Shown here: piece after piece, positions 29,879 through 43,100 of the stretch
How positions within the stretch are numbered: position 1 is the first letter of the stretch
How the letters are laid out: every line of letters starts with the position of its first letter
Assembly: GCA_951804985.1 (NCBI GenBank)
Contig: OX638133.1
Coordinates: forward strand, 5,848,501 to 5,912,500
DNA: 64,000 nt
Origin: Dryomyza anilis
Taxonomy: Eukaryota; Arthropoda; Insecta; Diptera; Dryomyzidae
Reading direction: 5' to 3'
Program-made: the position numbers and the translations under genes
The notes under the pieces: model-generated
What the model saw: the letters and a program-made list of their open reading frames with translations, nothing else
The model's database searches: none
Told to the model about the DNA's origin: nothing

Positions 29879-30849
29879 CATTTACAATCACATATTAAAA
29901 AATATTTTTTATATAAAACGTACGTCGATCCGACTTAATGTATTAAATTGACTTATTTGGTACCTGTAATACAAATTTCAATAATTTGCCCGAGATTGCC
30001 AAAATGCTTCGGCAAGTACTGAGTTTTTGGGGCAACAACTAAAACCATGCGATGGATGGAAATCGACATAAGTTGCTTCTTTTTTACTTTTACAACTACG
30101 ATAAATTTAAATTACAATATTTATTGTATATATTATGTAGGTATATAAAACTCAAACCAACCTGTTAAACTATTTTGGTTGCACACTTTTTATAATAAAC
30201 ATAAAAATTGTATAAAAATGTGGCGGAACGCTTTGTGTATCCTTGATGTTTTTTTTTTGTTTTTTTTTTTATTATTATTTTTGTTACTTTTTGCTAAGTT
30301 GGTGTTTAATTTATGAGTGGAAATTCTTAGTATTTGCTAAATTGTTAAGCAATATGCAGCACTGTAGTATGTATTATGCTTTTATTTGGGTTATTGGAAC
30401 CGAAGATGATGATGTTGTTGCTGCTGCTGTTGTTGTAATGCTTTGCACAATCGGAAAATTCATTCAAGCATTTTGAACAATAAGGAACGTAGTGTTGTTG
30501 TTGTTGCTGGTTGGTTTATATCTTGTAAACTTTTGGAATCTCGTGTTTCACTTGTGTTCAATATATAGATTTATTTTTATATATATTTTTTTTGCAACAC
30601 TTTTGTGGTGGACTTGACAACAAACTCAACTCAATTTAATGTAATAAAAATGCATTTCGGTTTTTGCGTTTTCATTAAAATTCTAGGAGATAAAAATAAA
30701 ATAAAAATATTAAATTTTGTAAAATAAAAATATGTAAACATAAATATTAAAGCGAGTCTTCAAATTGGTTATGGTGAATTTCGCAAATTGAAAATATTTT
30801 TTTTTTTCATTTGGGACTTTTCGTTTTTTTTTTTTCCGCGGCACTTATC

Positions 30850-32070
30850 AATGAAATTTGATGAACGAACAGCGGCAAAGCATAACGACAATTTAATGAC
30901 GTTTCGTTTGCATTACGCGCGCAACGCTAGTTGTCTCTGTTGCACTAGTGGGCGCACGAGCTTCAGCTGTCAAAATATGCGCAAACGAAGGCAAGGTAAA
31001 AATCGAGAGGTATAACACGAACTGCATTATCGACCAACGAATCGAATACACACGAACGTCGCGAACGACGATGTATTTGACGGGCGAGGTCCAATATGAA
31101 AAAAATGTCACAGGAAATTTTTAAGTAAATAACATATTAGTTTAATTTTTTTTGATTATTGAAAGCATTTAAAAGCTGAAAAATGTACGCGCTGTTTTTC
31201 TATTATTTTTTTGTTTGTTATATTAAAAGTAAAAGCACCAAATAACAATTTAATCAAAAAATAAGAACCAAATACATTTTTCAATTGTAATATTTTGCAC
31301 AACTTTTAGCAACACATTTTTAGCGCATAGTTTATCACAAATTTTGTAGAATTTTCACTTAAAGCCGAGGTGCATGAACCGCACTATATAGGAAAAAATA
31401 AATTCAGTCAGCGACATGACTGGCTGGCGGCGCACCCCCACTACTCGATTTTTTCGTTATATTTTTTTGTTCTTTTGTAGGAAAATTTTAACATTCGCAC
31501 CAAACCGGCCCAGTCACTGCTGCATTTTCCAACGCATACACTTTTCGCCCACTAAAAAAATAGACACAATTTCACTTGTAAATCTTCTTTCTTGTTTAAT
31601 CTACTTCAATTAGCATTAATTAGTTTAAAAGGTTTTTCTTTAATTTTTACTGCCATGAATGAATTTTTCTTCGTGTATCGTTTTCTGCTGAAAAATTGAA
31701 CGATTTTTTTAGCAGGTACTGAGAACGAACGCAGCAAGCAGCGGCGCAGCCGAATTCACGACGACACGAACCACAGAATATTTGTTGCGACTTTCTTTTG
31801 CATGGCATAAATATTTTATTTTTTATAATTTTCACTTTAGCTTTAATTTGTGTTTAATTGCGTATATTAGTTTTAATTTTTAACCAAATATTAAGAATTT
31901 TGGAAATTTTTCTTCATTACCACACACAAACAACGACGACGACGACGACGTTTTGGACGACGAGAAAAGACACACAAAACGACGAATGAAACGAAACGAT
32001 AGGCTATGTCACAAAAGAACGAGAACGAGACAGACGAGTGCCGCAAAGGTGTTGCCAGCTGCAACGAAGT
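30850..32070 (-). promoter_or_regulatory. candidate distal promoter or 5' noncoding exon region
   Basis: A 1.2 kb stretch that is clearly richer in CG dinucleotides (for example ACGCGCGCAACGC near 30917, GGCTGGCGGCGCACC near 31423, (GAC)n at 31933-31950). It holds few repeats and ends where a mini-me-like element begins. Given the minus-strand genes on either side, the nearest candidate is a distal start for Galpha-q. No coding frame is supported; the assignment is inference. Confidence 0.3.
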
Positions 32071-32085
32071 CGATAAGTGAAGTTA

Positions 32086-32801
32086 ATTATACCCTACACT
32101 AAGAGTGAAAGGGTATATTCAGTTTGGTACGCCGTTTGTAACACCCAGAAGGAAGCATCTCCGGTATGGAAAAGTATATATATTCTTGATCAGCATGACC
32201 TCCTGAGTCGATTTAGCGATGTCCGTCTGTCTGTCTGTCCGTCTGTCTGTCTGTCTGTCTGTTGAAATCCCTACTACTTTTAAAATTGAAGAGCTAGATA
32301 AATGAAACTTATAACTTAGATTACTAATATACCTACGCTGTATGTGCGAAAAAATTGGCGAGATCGGTCTACTGTGACCTATGATCCGACCACTTATGTT
32401 CAAATACCTCATATAAAATGTACATATAAAGATCAATTTTTATGTATACGTGCTTAGGTAAACTTTTTTGGTCAAATATATATTGATATCATGCTCAAAT
32501 ACATGATAATAATGTTTTCCGGCGAAAAGACTTGTGGTTCACAAAAAAAAAATCGAAATTCGGTACACCTACCCATTTGTAAATATGGGTATCAAATGAA
32601 TGGAAATTCTTCAGCGATTGAATGTTTGTAGTTATTTTCAGGATTCGTATACCCTGGTGACCTATATATCACTTTGAATGGTAACCACACATATGTGTAG
32701 GGTATTTATAGTCGGCTTAGACCGACTATAATTTTGATAATCCTAACTATCATAATTACACCTACTTTAAAATTTCCCATGTGATCTAACCTTCCCAACT
32801 G
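32086..32801 (+). mobile_element. mini-me-like element with (GTCT)n, copy 1
   Basis: Begins ATTATACCCTACACTAAGAG. It has TCCGGTATGGAAAAGTATAT, a GTCTGTCTGTCC tract at 32223-32262 and ATACCCTGGTGACC. ACCCTACAC is repeated inverted near 32696-32704, and the element ends CCTTCCCAACTG. The combination of a conserved core, a TA-rich run and a GTCT/GTCC tract matches the dipteran mini-me elements. Non-coding. Confidence 0.75.
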
Positions 32802-34100
32802 GGTTTATTATTAAATTTTACCTTGCAGTAATAATAAAAGTGTCAAAATTCAGTTTAACAAAAATTAATATTATTTGATTACACAAATATGTAATTATTT
32901 GAATATGATATTATTAACAAAGTCAAATGTAAAACACTTTGTTAATAATATCATATTCAAAGTTATTAAATGTAATATAATTTGGTAGCACAAAGTAAAT
33001 GATAGTGAATTTGTACCGAAAGAATACGCGCCACCTCACCAATTTTGAATTGAAAAGTCAGTACTACACTAAGAAAACAAAGATGGTTACCAGATATATC
33101 ACAGCCCTAAATATCAAGTTATTTACAAATTATTTAGATCGGCTTTGCGACAAACATCTTTCAAACTTCTGACAAATACGATAAATATTGCTGGCAACCA
33201 TCTTTCAAATTTAAGATTATTTATAGCAACCATTAATTAAACATCTTACAAATAGGAAAATAGTTGTGGAATATTTGGAAAAGGTACTCCATTAGAATTC
33301 GCGGAGTAATTTTTATTGAATTAAAATAAAATGAATCAAATGTATATTTTTTTATTTTAAAATAGTATCCTGATTATACATCGCCATCGTGTTTATAAAT
33401 CCTTCGAAGGTAAAATTGTACAACGACTTGAGACTTCTTCACGGAATAGCCAAGTTTGCCTGTGCTGCTATCATCAAAGTAAACTCTGAAAAGAAATATT
33501 TTCCATTAAATCTTGATAATTTCAATCCCAGGAAATTTTATTTTCACTTTTCCTTTAAAATGTAATATTTAAGTTGACACTATTTTACACTATTGGATTT
33601 TCTTAATTGTTGTGGACAACTCTAGCGAAAGGAAAAAGTACGCCATTTTCCTTTTTTATAGTAGTGAAGTTTCAAAATACCTCAAAAGTTTTGTTGCAAA
33701 TGTCCAAGAAATCAGGATGTTTGCTATCAGTCAACTGTAAATATGTCAATTATCATTGCTGTTGTGGCAAACATCTCGTAACTATCTGCATATATGTCAT
33801 ATTTAAAATATATAAATAGTTTTGCTGCAACTTTATTAAAACTTACGGGATGTTTGAATATTTGCTACAAGGCGTAAATTTAAAAGAATAGTTGCAGCAA
33901 GACTTTCATAAACATCTTGTTTTCTTAGTGTAGAAATGACGACTACGGATTATGTAATATTCTGCAATTTTAGGTTTTACAAATTTTAGGATGTGTTCGA
34001 GTAAGCCTCAATTTGTCGGTACGGCAATGTTTATAATTTGGGATGTCTGCTAATTGAACTACATTTGACGCAACTTTAGTAAATTACCAGTGATGATTAA

Positions 34101-34200
34101 GGGTGTGTGCGAGTTCCACTAATTTGCTGACTAAACTAAATTTTGTCAGTTATGCAGCGTTATCTTTTCAATTTAGCAAATAAATCAAATTTCGGTAGCT
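34101..34200 (-). mobile_element. 240-bp MITE fragment, reverse orientation
   Basis: GGGTGTGTGCGAGTTCCAC after TAA, then ATTTTGTCAGTTATGCAGCG and CTTTTCAATTTAGCAAAT. The order shows the element is read from its right end; the other half is lost. Confidence 0.6.
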
Positions 34201-34662
34201 CGTCTGTAACATTTAGGACCGTTATAAAAAGCCGTACACACCTCAACAGGCTAACATTTGACAATACGTCGATAATGCAGCGTTTGAAATTATTATACAT
34301 ACAAATTGCACTATAAACCCTTCCACAAAAATTTGTAAATATACGCCTTATATTTAAATATGTCAAGACCCATTCCTTGCATTTAAATCAAATTTTCTGC
34401 ATTTATTTGAAACAAATAAATATAAGCAAAATAAATAAACAATTTAGTTTAGACTGCAAATTTAGACTCCCACTTCAATTTTATTGTACAATACTGTTTA
34501 ACATTGAATTAACGACCATTTTTGGAATTTATCGATAATGCAGCGTTACCATCGTCGTGCACTTTGACACCACCCTTATTAAATTGTGGCTGTTAACGAT
34601 AAAGCAGTATCATTTTGTTTGCTTACATAGCACTGTCTTATCGATATTAGTAAATTGACTTA

Positions 34663-34873
34663 GGGTGTGTGCGCATTCGACTAAATTGCAGACTAAACTA
34701 AATTGAACGGTTTTTCATTCGATCGTCACTTGGTAACCGGTAATTGTTAAAGTCCATAATCAATTGTTTATCATATATCTGTTTTCTGTCATTCAATTTA
34801 GTCGCTCAATAATTCGCTAAATTGAAAAGTCGAATTTTGTTTAGTCAGCAATTTAGTCTTATTTGAACACATC
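34663..34873 (+). mobile_element. 240-bp MITE, first of a three-copy run
   Basis: Starts GGGTGTGTGCGCATTCGAC after TTA (34660-34662). The right end is decayed (AACACATCG). About 30 interior bases are missing compared with the full copy. Confidence 0.75.
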
Positions 34874-34877
34874 GTAG

Positions 34878-35070
34878 GGGTGTGTGCGAGTCCGACTAAA
34901 TTGGTGACTAAATTGTACGGGTTTTCATTCGATTGCTATATAGTAACCGGTAATTGTTAAAGTCCCTAATTAATCGATTATCATATATATGTTTGCTAAA
35001 TTGAAAAGCTGAACACTGCAAAAAACAAAATTTTGTTTAGTCGGCAATTTAGTCGAATTCGCACACATCC
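34878..35070 (+). mobile_element. 240-bp MITE, second of a three-copy run (internal deletion)
   Basis: Starts GGGTGTGTGCGAGTCCGAC and ends TCGCACACATCC. It lacks the segment between TATATGTTTG and CTAAATTG, so it is about 190 bp. It begins only a few bases after the first copy. Confidence 0.75.
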
Positions 35071-35079
35071 TAAATATTA

Positions 35080-35316
35080 GGGTGTGTGCGAATTCGACTA
35101 AATTGCTTACTAAACTAAATTGTACGGGTTTTGATTCAATCGCCATTCGGTAACCGGTTAATGTTAGTCCCTAATAAATCAATTATCATATGTCTGTTTT
35201 ATATCTTCCAATTTAATTCAATTTAGTTTGCTCGTAAATTTGATAAATCGAAAAGTCGAACACTGCATTACCGACAAATTTAATTATTCAGCAATTTAGT
35301 CGATTCGCACACACCC
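35080..35316 (+). mobile_element. 240-bp MITE, third of a three-copy run
   Basis: Full-length, 237 bp, with TTA on both sides (35077-35079 and 35317-35319). All three copies in this run are in the same orientation. Confidence 0.85.
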
Positions 35317-37094
35317 TTAGTCTTTATTCGCACTGCATTATGGACCCATTCGGTTATGTTTAAAGTCGGTAAGCAGTTTAATAATCATCTGTTAAATTTC
35401 TTGAATCGACTAAATGGTTTCGGTGTTATACTGTCGGTAACGCATAATATATTCAATATACACTGCTTTTTCGATATTAGCAATCCGTAACGACCGGTGG
35501 CATAATACTTTTAGCAGTTAATGTTAATCGATGGAAAATGGTTACAATTGAAATATTAACAAATTTGATATTGCAAAAATATAAAATGCGGTGTGGTAAC
35601 CTTTATCTAATAAGAAACATTTTTTAAAGTCTATATGAGAGCAGTAAATACTACCAGTTTTTTTTGTTTGTTTTTATGTTTTAATTTTTATTGATTGTAA
35701 ATTGTTGTAGTTATAATAATGATAATAATTATATTAATCGGTAATGATAAATAATAATAATAAAAATAAAATTAAATACATTGGTTTTTTTTTATTTACG
35801 TGAATCGTTTCAATAAGAAGCAAAAGTTATGTTTATGCTAAACTTGTAATTGCTGTAACTTGTTAAACAATCGAATTTTATATTTTAAAACTGGTCTCGC
35901 TCATACTAAATTAAATAATAGATTAAACGATTAAAAATATAACATTTTGTAACAATTGTCAAAAGACAATGAAAATGTTAAACAAAAATAAAAGTAAAAT
36001 TTAAAAAAATTAAAATAAAATTAAAGAAAATAAAAAAAAATAATGTTAAACCAAATTAAATAAAACAAAAATAATGAATTCAAAACAATTTTTAACAATA
36101 TTAATAAATTAATGCAACTGGCTGCAGTTTTATTGGACTTTAAGTTATATACTAGAAAAATTTAATGTTATTTTATGATTTTTATTTGCTCTACAAAATA
36201 TGTGTTTTTTTTTAATATTTGTAAATTTTGTTATAAGATTTTTTCTACATAAAATTGTGCCTAAATTTTTTTTCAAAATAATATATTTTTTCAATAAAAC
36301 AACTAACCTGAAAACAGGCTACAATTTTCAAGAAAATGGGGGAAACTTTACTTTTTCAACTGCAAATTTGATATTTATTAATTATAGTCAAAAATTTACA
36401 AATTATTATGTTGTTGTTTTTTTTTTTTTTTGTTAAAAAAAGTACGTTTTTCTTTGAATTTATTAATTATTTTGTTTTACAAAGCGAAAAGCACTATGTA
36501 TCAATTGGCAACATTTTACGACTAAAACAAGAATTCTAATTTATGTTTGCTTTGATGGAAGCTCAATTGGGTTTCGTTTTTTTATTATTATTTTTTTTTT
36601 AATAATTAATTTAATGTTATCTAATAAAAATTGCTGCGCGAAGGACTTGCTTCTAATAAATAGCTTGTGTATTGTTTAACAAAATGAAATATTTTCAATA
36701 AAATTAAATATATTTTCAATAATATTAAAAAATATGCGTTGTTTAAATTAAAATAATTAATTGCTTTGTTTTTCTTTTTGCATTACAGAATAAAACTTTT
36801 AACTTGATTTTTTTAATTAAAAATTATATAATGTATATAATAAAACGCGCAATATAAAACAAAATAGAATTGAAAAACAGCATAAAATTAATAAACAGAT
36901 TTTTTCTACAGAAAAATTTACGTATGATATATAAAAATTTAACAATTTGTTGCAATCTAGTTGATTTTATGCAAGAAGTAGTAGCTGCTAAGTAATTTTT
37001 CGTTTTTTTTTTTATAATAATGTGGCAACTTTCATCCTTGTTTTGGTGGCTGTTGTTGATGCATTCGTTGATATTATTGTAGCTTCATCTTCTT
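35317..37094. other. 3' flank and probable 3' untranslated region of Amph
   Basis: AT-rich. The part from about 35640 to 37094 is free of the MITEs that crowd the sequence to its left, and may be the long 3' untranslated region of Amph. No gene was recognised. Confidence 0.4.
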
Positions 37095-37175
37095 CTAGAC
37101 TGGTCGTGTGAAGTTGGCGGGGAAAAGACCCTTCTCGTCGGTGCCCTCCTTCTGACCCATCAGCCAGCCTTCTTC
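37095..37175 (-). CDS. Amph: Amph last coding exon (end of SH3, stop)
   Basis: Reads EEGWLMGQKEGTDEKGLFPA, then NFTRPV and TAG at 37095-37097. It holds the SH3 GWL and FPANF signatures. Acceptor TTTACAG. The 3' untranslated region must continue to the left, but its end cannot be picked out among many AATAAA-like hexamers. Confidence 0.95.
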   Translation of the reverse strand, partial: EEGWLMGQKEGTDEKGLFPANFTRPV

Positions 37176-40100
37176 CTGTAAATTGGAAATAAAGAACTGC
37201 GTTTAATAAAAAAAAGCAGGCAGGCTGACAATAAACTAGGCAAAACATGCAGATACACTGGGCAGCATTTACACAGACAGCAGATGTCAGAATTAGAACA
37301 GAGGAAGCTTGCAAAATTCTTATCTATGGTAATCATATGAACAAATAAATGAAAGCGTCAAATATAGTATATTTTCATATTTGCGTGCGTTTTTGACTAA
37401 ATTTAAGTTTTCTTAATTTATACTGGAAGGTTGGTGCACTGGGAAATGTTTCGATGATATTAAACGCTGCAGTACCGATAATCATATCGTAGGGTGTGTG
37501 CAAATTTGTCAAACTTTGATGTATTTGGAATTAGACTAACTGGCACACACCAGTCGATAATGTAGTGTTTACCAAGGCAGCAAACAGAAATCGCACACAC
37601 CTTTAGTCCAATTTGCACACACCCTAAATTGGTTGAAGATTGGCAGTGTCCATAATGCTATATAAATTGTATATTAAGGGTGTGCGAGTTCGACTAAATT
37701 ACTGACTAAACTAAATTGTACAATTTTTTATTGACCATCATTCGGTAACCGGTAATTGTTAAAGTCTCTAATAAATCAATTCTCATATGTCTGTTTGCCA
37801 ATTATTCCAATTTAGATCAATTTAGTTTGCTCGAAAATTTGCCAAATTGAAAAATAAACGCTGCATTACCGACAAAATTCGAACTCGCACACACCCTAAA
37901 AAGTTCATTATCGAAAACTTCCAACAATTTAGTTTAGGGTGCGATTTCGAGACCGACTAAATAGCTGACTTTTGCGAAATTGTTGGTAGTTATCGATAAT
38001 GCAGCATTTCTAAGTTTACTTTTCAAATATTTATACGATTTTTATCGTAAAAAATCTTTCCGAATTTATTTATCTAGAAAAAATGTAAATAACGATCGTT
38101 ATCGAATACTACAATTGTCGGTATCGAATGTTACCGTTAAGTAGTTACGGAATCGCTGTTTTTGTAGTAAACCATATCGATTTTTGTCGATAGGCAGTTA
38201 GTAAATCGCACAACTGTGCAGTATTCTGAATTCGTTTGTTGTATGTTGTCGATAATGCAGCGTTTACCATCATTGTAACATTTCTACAATGTTTTGTTGC
38301 AGTAACCATTTAATTTAGACAAATTCGCACACTTTCTCAATAGTAAAATAATAAAAAACACAAACTTGTAAAATTTTTTAAAGAATAATAAATCTAAAGT
38401 AAAAATTATGTTTGATATTTATTAATTGCTCGCTTACCTGATCCTCAGGATCATCATATTCGATGACGCGAATCATATCGCCAATTTCGAAGCTCAACTC
38501 ATCAACGTCCTCCTTGACATAGCCGTAGGTGGCCTTCACGCGATAAAGTACGCCTGGTGGCAGATCGGCAGTAGATGCATCTGTGAATTATAAAAAAAAA
38601 ATAAAAAATGTTATATGTTACATCAAAATATTACAAACAAAATAACGACAACAATTCGAATAGTCAGTGTTAATAATAGCTAATAAGAAAACATTTAAAG
38701 CAACGACGGCGGTTTTGTTTCGAGTCGGCGGTTTTGTAGAATTTTTATTGAATACATGTTTTTCTTTTTTAAGTTTTGTTAATGATTTTAATTTTTAGTA
38801 AAACGAATAAAAGCTTTATTTTCATCGGCCTGTTGCGTGGGCGCTTTGTTAAGACGAAAAACATTTAGCATTTAAATTTGAACATAACGAAAAAAAAGAC
38901 GTGCGATCTGAAAAATGTTGTAAATGCAAAAATTAAAAAAAAAACAGTGTATTGTGTGTAATGTGGTGTGTGTAATTTGTGTTAAAGCACCGTTTATAGA
39001 CGGGTTTCATCATATTGTGTGTTTCTAATGACCCCACCCTCATACTCCAACTCCTTCTTTTTCTGCACCGTGCACCACCGAGCGAACACCAAAAAGTGAC
39101 AACATAATTTCGAACCATTTTGCGAGGCGCTATCAAGTTTGAACAAACGATTGGGTTTTTATATATAATTTAAATATTTACACTGGACCCTTAACATGAT
39201 ACTACTATATAATTCAAGAATAATTAATTTTAGGGTGCTGATTTGGACAGAATACTCTACTATGTAACGTTTATATGAATATACTCTACGGGTGTGTGCG
39301 AATTCGACTAAATTGCTGAGTAAACTAAATTTAACGGCTTCGGTAACCGGAAATTGTTAAAGTCTATAATCAATCGAAACAATGCATATTTGATGTCATT
39401 CAATTTAGATCAATGTAGTCTGCTCGAAAATTTTCTAAATTGAAAATTATAACACTGCATTACCGACAAAATTTAGTTTAGTCAGCCATTTACTGAAATT
39501 CGCACACACCCTTAATTACTGACTTTTGCTAAGGATGCGTGCAAATTGAACTAATGGTGTGCATTATCGACCACTTCAGCACACACCCTAAATTATTATA
39601 AGTGGTCGATAATGCAATGTTTACCATCATCGTACAATTCACAAAGCACAATTGCAGTGCACTTGATGTTTATAAAATACACTTTAAATTTATTCCAATT
39701 CGTACACACCCAATAGACTTTTTTGGTGATGTCTTAAATATATGGTGATGGTAAACGTTGTATTATCGGACTCTTCCAAGAATTTAGCAAAACATACTAA
39801 GGGTGTGTGCGAGTTCGACTAAATTGCTGACTAAACTAAATTGTACGAGTTATTATTCGACCGCCATTCGGTAACCGGTAATTGTTAAAGTCTCTAATAA
39901 ATCAATTATCATATCTCTGTTTACTGTCTTCCAATTTAGATCAATTTGCTCGAAAATTTGCTAAATTGAAAAGGAAACACTGCATTACAGACAAAATTTA
40001 GTTTAGTCAGAAATTTAGTTGAATTCACACACACCCTAAGTATATAAAACTGCTTTAACGATAGTAGCCGCAATTTAGCCAATTAGAATCAACAGTTTGT

Positions 40101-43100
40101 AGTATGGTTTCAAAAACATTTAATAAATATACCTTTATTTGTCATTTTTTTAAGGTTTCTAATTTTTGTACTAAAAAGTGGCTAAAAGAAAGTATGAAAT
40201 TTCGAATACAATTTTGTAATAGTAAAAAAATGAAGTATACAATCAAAATCAGCACCCTTGTATTAAAAAGAAATGATGTATTCCATATACAAAATATACA
40301 ATTTAGGGTGTGTGGGCGAATTGGACTACATTTGAAGTGACTTTTCTAATTTCCAGTGAACTGCAACAAGGTGCTGTTTTATTTGTACGATGATGGTAAA
40401 ATCTGCCACTTCCAATTGTAGCAAAAATCAGTAATTCACTGGAATTCGCACATATCTTTAGTTTTAAAAAGTGAAATACGTATTAAAACCTTTTAAAATA
40501 GAAACATATTAACAACCAATCAACCAAAGCTCCAAATAAACTACATAGTATGTACATTAATTAAAGAAACTTCTAATTTCCATTCAAATTTCAAGGATAT
40601 TATAAATTGTGATGAATGAATTCATAAATGTTATGAATTCTTCATTCATACTATCAATTTTATAGGTAGGGGAACCTGTGGTAAAGTGGGACATGGGGTA
40701 ATGTGGGAAAATGCAATTTGTACTTAGAAAAATAAAAACAATTGTCAATTCTTAATACGACTTGAATTTTTTAATCCATGGTTATAATGCGTTTAATCCA
40801 AGGTTATAAAGTTTTTTTGTATTTCGTGAAAAAGAGAAAAAAATGTTTTTGAAAGTTTTTTTTAGGGTGCTGGTATTTGCTATCAAAAAGTTACAATTTA
40901 TATTGTTTTAAATAAGACAGTATGTTTAAAATGTTCACATATTCTATATCTTTTGAAATACAAACGTGTTTTTGTAAATAAGTTAACATTGCATAAATGG
41001 TGTTCAAATTACGATATTAGGGTAAGTAGGAAACCTTTTTTGGGATAAAGTGGGAAACGTAATTTAAGCAATGTTTGTTGTAATTTTAGTGAATATATTG
41101 TGTTATATAAATTATTTAATTTAGCTAAGAAAATACTTCAATCGTGACTACAAACAATGGCAAATATTCTTCAACTTCATCAGAAGAAAAAAAAATTGTA
41201 CAATTCACGTGAACCGATTTTTTTATTTTTTGAAACTTCCCCAATTAAAAACCTGTGCTTTTCTACACCCAGAAAAAATTACTATATAAATAATAGTTTT
41301 TTTACTATTAAAAATAGTCAATAGGATAAATTATTATTTTAATAGGAAAATACCATTAAATACTAGAAAATACCATGACATTGCCAATGAGTTTATATGA
41401 AAAGATTTTTTTTTTGTATGCTATTAAATCAATAATTGCCTTATTGGCAAATTTTAATAGAATTTGAGGGAATTTTAATAGAATTTGAGGGAATTTTAAT
41501 AGAATATGAGTGAATTTGTTTCTGGATGTACGAAATATGTTTCAATAAGAGGTACCAATCTGTTACCGCTTGCGAAAAGCAACTTCTTAATACTACATTT
41601 GGTGTCAGTTATAATCGTTTGTTCAAGTCTCAAAAACACACTCAACACGTTTAAAATGGTTTTAGGATTTTCAAAAATTGTAGGACTCTTATGTTTACTA
41701 CTCACCGTGTGGCACTTCGTAGATTTGTTCTTCGTCTTCTTCGAAGGGGTTTTTATTAACTAACTTTTTTCTACTACCATTTAGTGTATCATTATTACCT
41801 AATGCATTCTTATTGTCCGCCAGGGTGCCGTCGTTTGCATTTCCGTTGCCGTTGCCATTGCCATTTTCGTTGCCATTTGCATTTTTGAATTCGTGCGCGT
41901 GCGCGTTCGCATTGCCGTTACCGTTCAACTGTTCGGTGGGCAATTGTGGGGTGCCTTTCGCGATTTTGGTTGTGGTGGTGGTGGTTGTTGTTGTTTTGGT
42001 AGTTTCAACATTATTCATGGCCTCATCGTTAACAGATTTTGTTGTAGTTGTTGTTGTATTTTTTGTTGTAATCTGTGTACCATCCAACTGATCGGCAGTT
42101 GACGTTGTTGTTGTATTTGCATTTAAACTATTTTGTTGCTCTGACGCTACGGTTGTTGTTGTTGCAACAATTGGTGCTGTTGTATTTTCATACGAAGGCT
42201 CATCTGTTGCTGACTCTGTTGCCGATGCAGCTTCTGCTGGCGTTGGTGTTGCTGCTGGTGACGTTGACGGCGTTGTTGTTGCAGTTGCTGCTGGCTTTGA
42301 ATTATCAGGCGTTGTTTCTGGTGTTGAAGAAATTGAATCAAGTCTGGGTTCATGTTGTTGTTGCTCTTGTTGGTGTGAGCTTGTGGAAGGACTGGATGAT
42401 GTTGCTGTTGTTGTTTTTTTTTTTTTTTTTTTTTGGTATTTTGGTTTTTTATGAAGTTACGTACGTTTTTTTTTTATCGAACGTTATTAGTTATCAATTT
42501 TTGCAAGGCAAACGTAAAAGGAAAGAGAACAAACAAAATAATAAAAACTCAGTCGCATGCAGGTTATGTATAAAAATAAAAATAATAAAAAAAACTTTTA
42601 TAAAATAAAATTATATAAACTAAAGAATAAATATTGAATGCTTTCGAATTTTTTTATTTGGCAATAAATCATTTTTTAAATATGCTTAAATAGGCGCGAT
42701 TATTTTGCAAATAATTAAATACAGCTATGTTTAAAAATTGTCATTTAACTTATTGAAAGTTGGACATAGTTTCCATTCAGTTGAAATTATTTTCAATTTA
42801 AAAGCTGATCAGCTATTCTTAATTTTGGTTGCATCAATAACAAAAAAAAGCAACAGCTGAATTTAACAAACAAAAATATAATAAATAACGTTGATCTGTA
42901 GATTGGACCACCACAAAAGAATTGAAAAATTTAGATAAATTGTTGTGGGATTAAGAAATAAGTCAATTCTGTTTCATTATGTAAAACGTATCATGCTCAG
43001 AAAAATCCATTTAACTATAATAGAAATATGGTCATGATCATGACCAGCTTCTGTTTGTCATGTAACTTCATCTGGTATTTCATTACAATTATCAGTTCCC

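Noticed and set aside
30243..30476. 77-codon plus-strand frame with Phe and Val/Ala runs
   Set aside because: Arises from T runs and GTT/GCT repeats; no coding support.
32223..32262. GTCTGTCT tract as a possible CRISPR-like or short array
   Set aside because: Simple tetranucleotide microsatellite inside a mobile element, with no spacers.
42147..42353. Gln-rich minus-strand frame suggesting a polyglutamine protein
   Set aside because: It is the wrong frame of the Amph cassette exon. The frame joined in phase to flanking exons reads Ser/Thr/Pro-rich sequence instead.
42075..42608. 177-codon plus-strand open frame opposite the Amph cassette exon
   Set aside because: Leucine-rich shadow of CAG/ACA-type codons on the real coding strand; no start context or domain.
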